Assembly (NCBI GenBank): GCA_020736575.1
Contig: JAGPYM010000003.1
Span: 1,798,001 to 1,862,000, forward strand
Source: Thelonectria olida
Taxonomy: Eukaryota > Ascomycota > Sordariomycetes > Hypocreales > Nectriaceae
Length of the DNA: 64,000 nt
Reading direction: 5' to 3'
Shown here: positions 41,849 to 53,700 of the stretch, piece after piece
Numbering within the stretch: position 1 is the stretch's first letter
How the letters are laid out: every line of letters begins with the position of its first letter
Program-made: the position numbers and the translations under genes
The notes under the pieces: generated by a model
Told to the model about the DNA's origin: nothing
The model's input: only the letters and a program-made list of their open reading frames with translations
The model's database searches: none

Positions 41849-43264
41849 GGTGACAACTTTTTGAATGGCTTCTCTTTAAGCGGAGGAGGAGGGGAGGGGG
41901 GGGCGATGGGCAGAGGAAACGAACAACGGAGCTGGGATGGCGTCTTGTGTGTCGTCTCTGGTGCCTTGTCGAGGCTCTGAGGCTGGTTGTCGTTGGTTGG
42001 TCGGTTGTGAGAGAGTAAGTAGTTAGTTAACTTAGATACTTCGTACTGAGTGAGAGAGAGAGAAAGCCAGACGCATGCAGGGACGGGACCGAGGGACGTC
42101 ACTTCTCGATTGAGAGAGAGAGCTGCGCTACGGGCGCTAACAGCAGTGACCGGAGAGGGGCACCTGTCCATTCAACTCCACCACTGTCCTCCCATTGTCT
42201 CATTTTCTTTTCTCAGCTGTTGTTGTGCAGCATCCTGAAGGCACCTCGGATACATTCCGCTGCCTGCTGCACCTCACACTGGCCACCGCCCGACCTCTGC
42301 TCCTCTTCTGATGTGACCGATCTCTGGGGGAGGACGATCTTGGGGGGAGGGGAATCTTGGGGCAAACATCCAGGTCAATCGAGCACGTCAACCCCCCTCA
42401 AGATGGCGCATTGGTTCAAGCACCACAAATGGACCCCTATCGACGTAATTCATCCGTATCTTGGGGCCGTTATCCAAGACCACGTCTTCTTTTTTCGACG
42501 TCAAATACCGACTCTACATCATAGCCACAATATCTCCCTTCTTCATTCTTCCACCTCAGCTCAGCCCATACGACCATCATCTGACCATCCGCCCGTCCAT
42601 GTGCCCACTTGGCCCACTACCCCGTGATGCACACTTAAGGGAAATACGCAGGACCCTTGAAATGATTTGCCATATTCCCGCGTCACACGGCAGGAAGTCT
42701 GTGTAGATGAACGGATGGGAGCTGTCAACCGCCTCTTCTTATAATCGGGCACGCGTCTGCCGGACAATTCACCTCCGAAAATAGTCCGTCAAACTCCGGC
42801 CGATGGTCCGACCCCTCCTCCCTTCCTCCCTCCAACCCTTCGGTATGTAACTTGATTCCCGGGCCTGACCGGCCGGAGATAAAACCGGGGCCGTCGGCTC
42901 TGCCCATCAACAGGCTCAAAAGCACGACTATTTCCCCGTTCAGGAAAACAGTCTCAACAAAGGTGAGCCACACCCGCCGCCTCACGAGCCACCCCGGTTA
43001 TCCCGTTCCGGATTTTGAAGCTTAGATCCGTGGAAATAGTATCGCTATGAGGGTCCGTGCCTGAGTTGACGTGGAGGTCCACGAAACCGACTTCATCTCA
43101 TCATGGAGACAGAGCAGTCCTAATGAAGCGATTCGGGGAGATAAATAGACGAGGCATTGCACCCATAGCTATTTTCTAGAAATGACATCCCATCAGATAA
43201 TCTCAACCTTTCGAAATTAACACCTGCTTGACTTATATCTCTTCTCAACACCATCGCCTTCGTC
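41849..43264. promoter_or_regulatory. Divergent intergenic, DUF202 gene / plr1
   Basis: 1.4 kb with no supported gene. It has GA microsatellites near 42049-42063 and 42112-42121, a palindromic TACTTCGTAC at 42037-42046 and a possible TATA-like AGATAAATAG near 43139-43148 upstream of plr1. A 73-codon frame from 42402 (MAHWFKHHKWTPID) has no recognisable features. Confidence 0.45.
42037..42046. repeat. TACTTCGTAC motif
   Basis: One copy of the dispersed TACGAAGTA-type word in the DUF202/plr1 intergenic region. Confidence 0.85.
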
Positions 43265-44375
43265 ATGACTTACAAGATCCTCGGCAAGGACGTTGGAGAC
43301 ATTGGCTTTGGCCTCATGGGTAAGACCTCCCTCTCATCGTCATTTCATAAAGCGTCCCTCTCGCTCACCATCCCATCTAGGCCTCACCGCAAAGCCCATC
43401 CCCGATGAGCAAGCCTTCGCCGCCATCCGCGCTGCCCTCGACTCCGACTGCAACTACTTCAACGGGGGCGAATTCTACGGCCCTCCCGACGCAAACTCGC
43501 CTGCCCTCCTGCGTCGCTACCTGGAAAAGTATCCTGAAGACGCTTCTCGCATCGTCGTCAACATCAAGGGCGCTCTAGGCCGCGACTACCAGCCCCGTGG
43601 CTCCAAAGAGGGCATCCGCGAGAGCATCGATGCTTGTCTGAGCACGCTCGGTCCCAATGGTCATATCGACCAGTTTGAGCCCGCACGCAAGGATCCCAAG
43701 GCCAGCTACACCGAGGAGACGCTGGCTGCGATCAATGACTATGTCAAGGCTGGCAAGATTGGCGGCATTTCGTGTAGCGAGATCAACGCGACGACCCTCC
43801 GAGAAGCGGCCAAGAAGTTCACCATCACATCTGTCGAGTTAGAAATGTCGCTCTTTTACAACGAGCCCATGAGCAATGGCTTGCTCGAGGCGTGCGCTGA
43901 GTTGAACATACCCGTTCTTGCATACTGTAAGTTCTCCGGGCGAGTTCTCCATACAAGACGCAGCGTACTAACATCAAACGTTCCAGCTCCCCTTGGACGA
44001 GGTCTCCTCGGCGGCAAAATCAAGTCCGCTGCCGACATTCCCAAGGGAGATGTGAAGCATTTCCACCCTCGCTTCCAGGGCGACAACCTAACCAAGAACC
44101 TCGAGCTCGTGGCCAAGGTAGAGGACCTTGCCAACCGCAAGGGCTGCACCGTTAGCCAGGTAGCCATCAACTGGTTGCTTGCCCTCTCGCACCGTCCCAA
44201 CATGCCCAAGATCATTCCCATTCCTGGTTCGAGCAACCCGGATCGTGTTCGCGAGAACGCCACCATCATCGACTTGAACGAGGATGACATGGCCGAGATC
44301 GATACCATCCTCTCGTCCTTTACGGCGGCGGGACCACGGTACCCCGAGGCTCACCAAAGCCTGTTGGACGCTTAG
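43265..44375 (+). CDS. plr1: Aldo/keto reductase, pyridoxal reductase (Plr1/AKR8) type
   Basis: Three exons, 43265-43319, 43381-43926 and 43987-44375, encode 329 residues. Plr1 reduces pyridoxal to pyridoxine with NADPH. The N-terminus (MTYKILGKDVGDIGFGLMGL) is assembled across intron 1 and is characteristic. AKR elements follow: NYFNGGEFYGPP with the catalytic Tyr, VNIKGALG with the active-site Lys, GHIDQFEPARKD, a SVELEMSLFYNEP strand, LAYSPLGRGLLGG created by splicing of intron 2, and the cofactor-binding IPIPGSSNPDRVRENA near the C-terminus. Length fits the family. Substrate is inferred; other AKR8-like activities are possible. It converges on dph6 with only 114 bp between stop codons. 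Confidence 0.9.
43320..43986 (+). other. Two plr1 introns
   Basis: Introns 43320-43380 (61 nt, GTAAGA..TCTAG, phase 1) and 43927-43986 (60 nt, GTAAGT, TACTAAC branch, TCCAG, phase 1). Confidence 0.92.
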
Positions 44376-44489
44376 TTGGAGATTGGTTGACCATCACAGT
44401 CCATCAAAGGCCTGACTTGCTTGGCACCTTAAAATAGCGAAATCAAAACTTTTTATTCCTCTCGTCTCATCATTCCTCATATCATCGTA

Positions 44490-46982
44490 TCATGCATTAA
44501 ATGCCGTCTCATATAGTGCCACAATCTTGAGTTTCTCCCCAGTCGAAGACCAGATTGAGTGACAAGGGATGATAGCCAAACCAGCGAGGTTGGATTCAGT
44601 CAGTTTCCACGGACACTCAACTTTGTTAGCGTCCACATAGGCTAGGTAAGGCCTCCGAATAGGGGGCTCTACTCCGTCGGGATGCAAACGACGGAGTGAC
44701 TCCTGATAGACACTGTTCATAGTTGTTTCCACCTCTTCCATCGTTTGGTTTCCAGCATGTTCTTCGGCACTATAGGAGACTGAAGTATAAACAACGGTAG
44801 CGTTCTCGCCCTTCACAACGGAGTGCCATACCATGAAACCCGAAGTCCCGACTTCGGAACCAAACGTCAATTCAAGGCGTGCCTCATTCACCTTGGAGAG
44901 GCCATTGTGAACATGCCACTCTACATCCGACTGCCGCGGGAGCTCTTCGACTTCAACTGCAAACATAGGCGGTATGCACGTCTCTGGTTCGTTCTGCTGA
45001 CGAAGTGTGAGAACGGACCAGTCTGGGACCGAGCGCCTTGCATCGTGCGCATCATTGCCAGCTAAAGTCTGATATTCCGGGTTATACTTAAGATCCCATG
45101 GATCTGGTCCGCTTGACTCTTCTTCTTCTTCAGGGGATCCATGTGCCTGTTTCCATACCAGGCCTGCAACCTGCGCGTTGCGCTCCATATCGACCGCAGA
45201 CTTACTCCGAGGGAAGTAAGCCACGCAACTAGTCCAGTACTGAACTTTGAGTTCTTGCGCAATCCTCCAGAGATGTTGCAGAGATAGGATCACCTGCATC
45301 TCATGGGAAGTACCGGACGTGGCAGGGAGCACCATGGTAGCAGGAATCAGTGGGATTTGCCCAGCAATAGAGATCGTCCGAAGTCCCGATTCTTCACGCC
45401 GTACAACGATGGGTGTGTCGATTGCCTGGCTGTATGGGCCGATGTTGGCGGGCGCCCAGTAGGATCGAGACTGAACATGAAGTCCGTTTCGACTTGTAGC
45501 CGCCTGAGATGACGGGGCAGTGAGGTATACAGCAATGTTAACCCCAGAAGGCAGCAAATCTCCACACGAGATGGTTACTCGAGACGGAGGGTTTGGCTTT
45601 GGGAACAATTTGCCATACTCGCCATTAACTTTGGGGAAGTCCGACATGCGACGAAGCACGATGACGGTATGCGTGATGTCAGAGGGATCGAGAGAGGCCG
45701 CCGAAACCAACGCTCTGATCCTTCCAACCACCTGGGTCGTCTCGTCCTGGATTGACCTCTCACTTGAGCTTGGTTCCGAGAGAACAGACCAGCGAAGCAC
45801 GTCGACGTCGGCACTTGTAGTCCCTGCGTCGCCGCGCAGCAGCGTCGATCGAGACTTCTGCATCGAGTGTTCCTGGGTCAGGGGTTCCAGCCGCCGGAGG
45901 CCGTCAGCAATGGCTTTGAACCTCTGATCGAGCAGATCAGGGGTTCGCACGGCCAGCTCTTGGGCAGCGTCTGGCTTTTCCTCGAGCCGTGCACCGCCCA
46001 ACATGAGCCACGAGCAGCCGCCACCCTCTCGGACGATCTTCCGGCCGTGCTCAGGTACGGCGATCTTCCGTTTGAAGAGATCACCAGGTCCATCAACGAC
46101 AATTGTCTCAAACTCGCCACCTTCGCCCAACGCGGCCGCAAACTCGGCTGACCCAAACTTGCGCAGGGCACTCTTCACACGCTGAGCACCTTCCTCGCTT
46201 GATACACACTCCCACAAGTGACCCTCGTCAAGGCCGGCGCTGGCAACCTTGATGATCCGTGCCTCCAGGCCGGCGTTGGCCATGTCAGTGAGGAGCTGTG
46301 TCTCCGTGGAAGCACCGGCATTGGTGGCGTCGTCCAATGGGGACGGAAGGACCGGATACTGCCAGAGGTAGGCCAGGGGGACGAGGCCAAGGCGCAGGGC
46401 GATTGACTCGACGCGGGTGCGCTGATAGGTTGAGAGGATTGCGCCGGCACTGAGAGCATTGGCCTCGGGGTGTCGACTCATGATGGCCCGCAACAATGGC
46501 AGCATGGACTCAGTCTCTTCGGTGTCCTGAGCACCGGTCGCGTCGTAGTCCCGCTCATGGTGCACAGCGCCGCCCCGGATGGGCAAACGATAGAGCGGCA
46601 GACCAGTGGCAGCGGCATACAGGGGCAGTACCTCGTGGCCGACCGTCTGGTACATGAAGCTGTTCAGGTCCTCGGCCGGAGATTCCAGCCCGTCACCCCC
46701 GTGGCTGTTGACCTCCCTAGCTGACCAGGTAGCCGGGTCGACAATCTCAAGTCCCGGGGGAAGAGACAACGACGCCAGGGCGCCAGCGACTTGCTGGGAT
46801 GCTCGCGACACTGAGACAAGATGAGGAGGAGGAGGAGTCGCGGTAGCGGTAGTGCCGGGCCCGGGGAAGAGGTTGGCAAGGGCCACGACGCGGTGGCCAT
46901 GTTTGATGCAGTGGAGCAGGCTGAAGAAGCTGTCCTTTCCGCCTGAGATTAACGCAATCACGTTGAGGCGTTCGGACGACAT
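44490..46982 (-). CDS. dph6: Diphthine-ammonia ligase Dph6 with C-terminal RidA-like domains
   Basis: A single exon of 830 residues from ATG at 46982 (MSSERLNVIALISGGKDSFF). Dph6 catalyses the last step of diphthamide synthesis on elongation factor 2, amidating diphthine with ammonium and ATP. The N-terminal adenine-nucleotide alpha-hydrolase domain carries the PP-loop SGGKDS at 13-18 and the conserved LGEGGEFETIVVDGP further in. Two YjgF/RidA-type domains follow, the first around residue 505 onward (YWAPANIGPYSQAIDTPI..ISIAGQIPLIPATM) and the second, more divergent, in the last 170 residues. This two-RidA architecture is the normal fungal one. The frame is open upstream to a TTG, but the family N-terminus fixes the start. 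At 830 residues it is longer than yeast Dph6, mostly through linkers. Confidence 0.93.
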   Translation of the reverse strand: MSSERLNVIALISGGKDSFFSLLHCIKHGHRVVALANLFPGPGTTATATPPPPHLVSVSRASQQVAGALASLSLPPGLEIVDPATWSAREVNSHGGDGLESPAEDLNSFMYQTVGHEVLPLYAAATGLPLYRLPIRGGAVHHERDYDATGAQDTEETESMLPLLRAIMSRHPEANALSAGAILSTYQRTRVESIALRLGLVPLAYLWQYPVLPSPLDDATNAGASTETQLLTDMANAGLEARIIKVASAGLDEGHLWECVSSEEGAQRVKSALRKFGSAEFAAALGEGGEFETIVVDGPGDLFKRKIAVPEHGRKIVREGGGCSWLMLGGARLEEKPDAAQELAVRTPDLLDQRFKAIADGLRRLEPLTQEHSMQKSRSTLLRGDAGTTSADVDVLRWSVLSEPSSSERSIQDETTQVVGRIRALVSAASLDPSDITHTVIVLRRMSDFPKVNGEYGKLFPKPNPPSRVTISCGDLLPSGVNIAVYLTAPSSQAATSRNGLHVQSRSYWAPANIGPYSQAIDTPIVVRREESGLRTISIAGQIPLIPATMVLPATSGTSHEMQVILSLQHLWRIAQELKVQYWTSCVAYFPRSKSAVDMERNAQVAGLVWKQAHGSPEEEEESSGPDPWDLKYNPEYQTLAGNDAHDARRSVPDWSVLTLRQQNEPETCIPPMFAVEVEELPRQSDVEWHVHNGLSKVNEARLELTFGSEVGTSGFMVWHSVVKGENATVVYTSVSYSAEEHAGNQTMEEVETTMNSVYQESLRRLHPDGVEPPIRRPYLAYVDANKVECPWKLTESNLAGLAIIPCHSIWSSTGEKLKIVALYETAFNA

Positions 46983-48891
46983 GGTTGTTTGTTTTCCTGC
47001 GGGCGTCGTCAAAGGAGCGGTCTGGTTGGCTGCCTCAAGGTTCCGTGGCTTCGACAGCGGGAACGAGTCAAAAACCCATCCAACCGGGGCACGGGGAACC
47101 GGGGGGAAGGAGAGTTAGTGAAGGATGGATGAAAAGGACGAAGGCGCTCTAAGTTGTGGTGGTGGTAATTGGGAACAGATACTTGGGACGATCTAGCTTA
47201 GCAGGCGTCTGCTGCTGCCACCTGCTCGGCACCGCCCGCGATTGGTGAGGTACGTACTCCGAGTCGGTGCTGTGGCATAGCGGCCTCATAAACACCAAGC
47301 TAGCAAACTTGGCTCTTCTTCACGACTCAAGCCGCTGCAACCTTCCCAAGGGCCCCTAGCCCGCAACAACTACGGGGGCCACGCGTAATAATAAGGATAT
47401 CTCAATGACATTTTACGCATCCTTAAAGCAATCTCCCACTTCGCCATCCCAAACAATGCACTTCAACCCCCGGGATATCTTCCGGCACGACGATCATCCG
47501 TGTCATTAACGCTTGTATCAGACTCAGACCCGCCAGCTAATATCTTGGTCATTGTCCTTGAATGAGACCTATCCACTCAATGCCGGTACACCTGCCTCTC
47601 CCAGGCTCGGACTGTTAGTTCGCCTATTCTCCAGTTTCAATACGCCTCGTGGAGAGGGTCCCGTACCAACGGAGATCGACTGCCCGCCCTGGCTTGGTTC
47701 CGACTGAATTCTCCGTCGACCAGAAGAAGAACTCTGTGGAGTGCAGACACCAGCCCGGGCTAAGGCGTTCGCGGTATCGTCGACGGCTCGTCCCACGTTG
47801 TGCCTTGCCCCGTTTGAACGCCTCGGCGCCGGCCTGGGCATCAGACTTCAAACTTCAAACCAGTGACGTCCAAAGTACTAAGCCCATGACTCGAACGCCT
47901 CATGGCACCCAGGCCGCATACAGTCATAGTCCAGACCTCTCCAGCCTCAGGCGGTGGCACTTTAGCCAAGAGGGAAGCTGATAAGCGGCAGGTGTGGGGG
48001 TGGAAAGGGTTCTTTCTACGCGGCCAAAGTTTCATAATATTGTCACCGAGTAATGAATCGAGGAACACGTTTGGTATGTGGCAGCATTGTAAAATTGACT
48101 TTTGTCAAACTATTCTAAAAGTGTACATGATTGTTGTGAGGAATGAGGTGCCTGCCATGGTTGTGACCAGCACACTCCTGTCCCGACAGCTCTGATCCAG
48201 CAACAGGAAAACGACAGACAAAGAATCAAAAGTAAACACAAGAATTGATGACCAGTAAGAGGCCACGGGTTCCAAGTGTAGCGTCGTCCGGGCGAGCCGT
48301 CATGACCAGCGTCAAGCTGCCCGGATGATTACAACGAGTGTAAGAACGGCAAGCCGCCAGAAAGGTTTGTTTTTCTTGGGTAGACGTCGTTGTCGTTGGC
48401 CAACCTCATCTCTCCTCAGCTTCGCAACAATGCAACCTGGAATCCCCAATGGGAACCAATATTCCTCCCATTCACGCCATGTGATCCCTTTACCCAAATA
48501 ATCTTTCCCATGCTCGGCCTCCTTCTTGGAGAATTTTGTGGGCGGCCGTAACGCAAACTCTGAAATTTTCGAAAATCAAAAAAACAAGCATCCTCCGAAT
48601 CGTTTCTCGCGTAGCAAGGAGGTTTCTCTGATGTCTGTTGATACAAAGAACTCGAACAAGGTGTAAAATGCATTTTCATAACCGCTTGCACTCTGTTTTT
48701 GCTTGCTCCTTTACCCAGGGTGTCATGTGCCCCGGAATGTGAATGACCCTATTGCCAACCCGCAAAATGTGGGTGCGGGTGGCCAAGAGAAGAAGTAATG
48801 AAGAAGGTCGTCAGCGTCGTATCGGCATTGTCAAGACAGTCTGCTGACTTTCTCAACCGTTGGTGTCATGCTATGGCAAGATAGTCATCAT
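46983..48891. other. 1.9-kb spacer between dph6 and the msn2/seb1-like gene
   Basis: No gene is supported. The left part is the dph6 promoter; the right part is the 3' region of the minus-strand regulator. It contains GTACGTACTCCGAGT near 47251-47265. Frames of about 110 codons near 47650-47980 have no features. Confidence 0.4.
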
Positions 48892-50668
48892 CTACTCGGA
48901 GCGCTTGCGCTTCTTCTTGCTCATGTCGCTGCCCTCGTCTGATGAGAGCTCGCTAGCGCTGCCGGGGACCTCGGCGGCCATCTGGAAGAGGACCTTGCCG
49001 TAAGAGTTGTAATCGTCGGCGGTAGGCTGAGGAACCATTGACGGGTCATAGACGTGGCCTTCCGGGTCGTCGATGAGGTTCATGACAATAGCGCCGCTAC
49101 CATGGGTGCGGGCGTGTTGGGCGAGGTTGTCGCTGCGGGAGAACTTCTTGCCACACTCGTTGCACTCAAAGGGCTTCTCCTGGGTGTGGAGAGAGCGGTA
49201 GTGTCGCTTGAGATGCTCCTGGCGGCGGAAGCGTCGGTTGCAAAGATCACAGACGAAAGTCTTGGAGGGGTCCTCGGTCAAAGACTGCTTGCGGCCGCGG
49301 CGGTTGGTGGGAGCAGGGAGAGCGGGAGCACCCTCAGAGCCAGACGAGCCGGAGTCGGAGTGGTCATCAGCAATATGAGCGGGGGTCTCAGCCTCAGCTG
49401 ACTGGGTGTTTGAGGCAGCAACATTCATGATAGGCGCAACACAGCAGGTGTCGTTCTTAAGAGTGGTGTTCTTCTTCACACGCTTATCTTGGTGGGCGTC
49501 CTCGCAAGACGAGGTAGGAGGGCTAGGAAGAGTGGGGAAGTTGAAGCTGTCGTTCTCGTCGAAGGAGAGCTCCTCGTCACCACCGATGAAGCTACCGTGG
49601 CCCAGCGAGACAACGGAGGAACCGGTGCAAGCGCGGGGTCGGCCAGCGTCGACAGCGTTGTCGCCAGTGAGGTGGAACAGGGTGTTGACAAAGTCGTCCT
49701 CAGACTCCAGATCAGAGAAGTCCAGGCCACTAGGCAGCGCAGGGTTGAACTCGAAGCTGGTCTGAACGTTGGCGGGAGCAGCAGCGGCAGCCTTGATTTG
49801 CTCAGTCTTGACGTCCTCGAGAGCAGCCAAAGAAAACTCGGGGGCGAGAGTGGCCGCAGCGCCAGCGGAGACGGTCAGATTCCGGGGATCACAGAAATCA
49901 ACGTCCTGGTCCGGGGAGCTGACGGAGCGCGCATAGGGAGCAGGTGAAGGAGACAGAGAAGGTGTGTTGCTTAGCGAGGGAACCTTGCCCAGTTGAGATT
50001 GGAGGTAGACTGCCAATCGCGGTTAGCTCCAGAATTCTCCACTTATTGACAGCACATAGCACTTCACTGCGCCGCAACACTGAATGACAGAAAAGAGGAC
50101 AGTGATGCAGTCATCATGAATCTCTGATACAGAGTGGGAGAGTAGTGAGTGCCAGAAGTGAAAACTTACCCGGGGTCATTGGGGGAGAACCGCAGCTCGA
50201 CCAGTCCAAGACAGAGGTCTCTGCTGACTCAAGGCCGTCCTTGAGCCCATCCACACCATCCAAACCTGAGAACATGGGGTTCATGGGAGTCTGGAGGAGC
50301 TCGCAGGTGTTGGGGCTGCCGATGCTGCTGCCCGAGGTCGACAGTGGTGGTGTCGACGGGAAGTAAGAGTTCTCGTAAAACTCAGTCTCAAGCATAATGG
50401 CGGGCTTGTTGTGCGAGATTGGCTGAGGTGAAGCAGTCGGCGTCATGACCGCGGGACCATTGCTGTAGAGAGTGGGAAGTTGCGAGTTGGCAGAGGTAGG
50501 TCGCGAGTAGACGGGAGTCGAGGGCAGCGTGGGAACCATGGGGAACATGATCTGCTGCTGCATGGACTGCTGGGGAGCAAAGTGTTGCCGCACCTCGTTC
50601 TTGGACTCGGGGCTGTAGTAGTAGAAAGAAGCTTGGCTCATGGCCGCAGGCATCATGGTGGCTTCCAT
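48892..50668 (-). CDS. Msn2/Seb1-type C2H2 zinc-finger stress-response transcription factor
   Basis: Two coding exons on the minus strand, 50668-50170 and 50009-48892, with a 160-nt intron (phase 1), encode 538 residues. Msn2-type regulators activate general stress genes through STRE (AGGGG) sites and are held cytosolic by PKA. Two tandem C2H2 fingers lie near 416-468 ([21 protein letters not shown] and [21 protein letters not shown]); the RRQEHLKRH and SRSDNLAQH helices fit AGGGG recognition. A candidate PKA site RKQSL sits just before finger 1. The N-terminus is Gln/Ser/Pro-rich ([20 protein letters not shown]) and an acidic FDFSDLE-like segment ([19 protein letters not shown]) may be an activation domain. 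The C-terminus is basic (KKKRKRSE). It resembles Trichoderma Seb1 and entomopathogen Msn2. A leader intron is likely just before the ATG. Confidence 0.92.
50010..50169 (-). other. msn2/seb1-like intron (160 nt)
   Basis: GTAAGT donor after CCG-G, GGAGCTAACC branch site and TGGCAG acceptor, phase 1. It joins SPPMTPG to VYLQSQLGK. Confidence 0.9.
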
Positions 50669-50670
50669 TT

Positions 50671-50738
50671 CTATTCGAGTTCACTCATGTTAGTCATTCC
50701 AGTCATGACCCCGTCTGCCACTTATAGACGCCACAAAC
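50671..50738 (-). other. Probable 5'-leader intron of the msn2/seb1-like gene (68 nt)
   Basis: On the minus strand: donor AAG-GTTTGT at 50738, branch GACTAACATG, acceptor GAATAG at 50671, ending three bases before the ATG. Upstream sequence has no nearby ATG in frame, so this looks like a leader intron. RNA-seq would settle it. Confidence 0.55.
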
Positions 50739-53700
50739 CTTCTGTGTAGAGATAAACTCGTGTTAGTCGATGTAGGTGAGTGTGTTCGGGGTAGTTGTTT
50801 AGATATTAGGTATTGATATTGTTGTAAATTGTACAGTTGTTGTTGTTGCTTCGTGGGTGGCAGTCGGCCAAACGATGGTGTGGTTGTTCGGTTCCTGAAC
50901 GGAAGAGAGTGGACGACAGTGCTATTGGCGAAGCAAGTAGCTGTCTATTGAGTGACTTGTAGGTTGTTGAGGTTGTTGTTGTACATGGGACTCGCGAGGA
51001 TCTGAGTCTGGCTTGGTCAAGATGGAGGGACAAGACAAGTCAGAGGAAGATATTGGATCGAGGGGACCGCGATGTAATAAAGAATGTGGAAGGAATCTCG
51101 ACGACGAGGATGTCCAAGCAAATAAACCAAGTCACAAAAGAAGGAAGAACCGAGCGGTCATAAAAGAGAATAAGGATTCAAACAGCGCCAGATCCGACAC
51201 GGGTTGTCGATCATACCAAGGGTGAAGAGAAAAGCGAACGGTTGGAGGGCACGGGGACCATGGAGTGATAAGTACGAGGACGAAGCCAGCGTTGGACATC
51301 GACGGGTCGACCCAGAGAGGCTCGATAGGCACAGATGGAAACCCTCCGTCGCCTCCACGTCCTGTCTCACTCGAGGGGGCCAGGGTTAGAGAGGTGAGTG
51401 GGTATTCCAGGACACACCCACCAAGATCCACCTCCATATCCACATGCTACATCCCACCCAGCGGGCCAGACGGCAGAGTCCCCCAGACCCCTGTCCAACC
51501 GTGTCTGGGGCAAGGGAAACATCAGATGCGGCCTGAGCTGGGGGTCCTGGCTCTGTTCCCTGGTGCTGGTTTTTTGCCCTGGCTCGTCGTGGTGGAGGTC
51601 CGGTGCCAGTGGTGTCGTTCCATCCACACCACCCATCATGGCGCAGCCACTAGCCTTTTCTAATTCTGGACGGTCCTCGCGCCCGGATGTCCCGCGATAT
51701 GAAGAGCTGCTCCGAGCCAGACCAGTCCTGTACACGACCCATGTCGGACTGAATATCGAGCTGGGCAAATTAGTGTACGGTAGTGCAGCCCATTAGTGCA
51801 GTCGTGTTGGGTTCCCTCCGTCGCTTGTGTCTTGTGTTGTGCAAGGTCATTGTTGTGCGAATCTGTCTCATCTTGTGCACGCGTATGCATCTCGGGCAAG
51901 TGAGGCCATAATCCAGCAGTCCACCCAACACAATCCACACGAAGCGCGCTGGCACAATCCAAATAGCAATCCTCCCCCCCCCTTCCCTCGTCTACCAGTC
52001 CAGTGAGCTTGAGTGAATGCCAGACGCGCCCGTGAGCTATGTCGAGACCCAAAATCGACGCGCCATGGTGCCGTCCCACTCGCAAGTCTCGGTGCCAAAA
52101 TCCCAAGTGGCACGCAAACCGCGTCACAAGGGCTGCATAATCCCGCTCACTGATAGGACCGCTCCTTCGTCAAGGCACGGCGAATCACCGCATATCACCG
52201 CGAGTCGCCCATCGCGGTCGTGCACAAATGATAGTTGTCCACTCGGACTGGACTGTGCGTGTGCCCTGTGTGTGTGCACCGCGACGCCGGGCGCGACATG
52301 TGCACAGCCATTCGCTGGGCTGCTGCCGTGTCACATCCGTCCGTCCTCGAGCGCTGTGTGCGATGATCTCCAAGTCGACCAATGCAAGGTACAGAGGAGG
52401 CGTCACGCTTCTTGCTGTCGCTGATCACACAAACACTGGATTCTCCTTGGATGCTTCAAAGCGCCGTGGACCACCCGACGTCACCAACTTCGCGGCTGGA
52501 GCCTTTTTGGTGAGAGGGAACCTGTTGGAGGTGTCCTCGCTGCATCTCTGGTTGGATGCCAACTTGCTCAGAAGTGGGCGAAACAGGTGGAAACCGCGCC
52601 GGCAGTTGGTGATCTACTTGCTGTTTGGCCAGATGTCGACCTCAGATGCGCTGATTGCTGCGCGCACCAGCTGGTATGTACCGGTCTTGCAGTCCTAGCT
52701 GAACATGCCTGGTTGATTGCCTTCTTTGACCTGATTGATCGAATTTGACTGATCGAATTCTTGACGGATTGCTGACTTGCTTGCTTGCTTGTTTGATGAT
52801 TGCTGAGCACCATTGATTCGCTGAGTGAGTCGGCCACCACCAGCATAGACGATCCAATCTGGGCATGGAATCCGTCAATGCCATCTCTGACGCTGCGACG
52901 GCGTACACGCAGAGATTCCGTGGTATACCGTACGCAGACGTATGCCGATACGCGCTCCACCCACCAGTTGTCGTCACGGAGGGTAGCACTGGAGTACTGG
53001 ACAGCCTCAGAATACGAGCAATCATGCCACTGCATCCCTCGGTGCCAGATACATGACCGATGGAGTTGGGATAAAAACCGACCAGTTACCCCACCAGGGA
53101 TAATAATATTATGCGGCAAGCCCGGGGAAGCTTTGACGTCGGTTTCGCACAACAACACTGGAGGTGCATGACATTACGGTTGCACACGAAGGGTGGGAGG
53201 CCTTGGGCGCCTACCTAACTGGGCAGTTGCTTTCGCGTGTGGAAGCTGCGATTCGAGCACTCTGGCACTGGGGCAATTATGGCACTATTATGGCCCCGGG
53301 TACTTATTCCTAGAGGATGTTGTGTGGGCGGACCAGCGTCGTGCCAGTGCAGCACAGGTACCAGTGGATATTGGATTGTGGAATTTGCGGATTTTGTGGA
53401 AAGTGGAAAGTGGATTGTGGATGACGATGACAATGAAAAAAACAGAGAGCCACCAAAAGATTGTCAAAAGAGGCGTGGATGAGGTGAGCGGCCATCATGT
53501 GTACCTACCTTACGAATAAGTCCGCGTTTGCCAGCAGCAACGAGCGTTGGCCGTGGCATCGCCTCGTTCCCGCTAAGCGGCCTTGCGCACCTAAAGCAGC
53601 CCGTTGGAGACTTGCAACGAGGCAGCTGGAGGTTTGAGGCTTGCGACTACGTATTTGGTGCGAGACGGATCGACGGTGGGCAAGAGGCAGCCGTTAGGGC

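Noticed and set aside
42402..42627. 73-codon frame starting MAHWFKHHKWTPID
   Set aside because: Reasonable start context but the second half becomes His/Ser/Pro noise; no splice alternative or homologue recognised.
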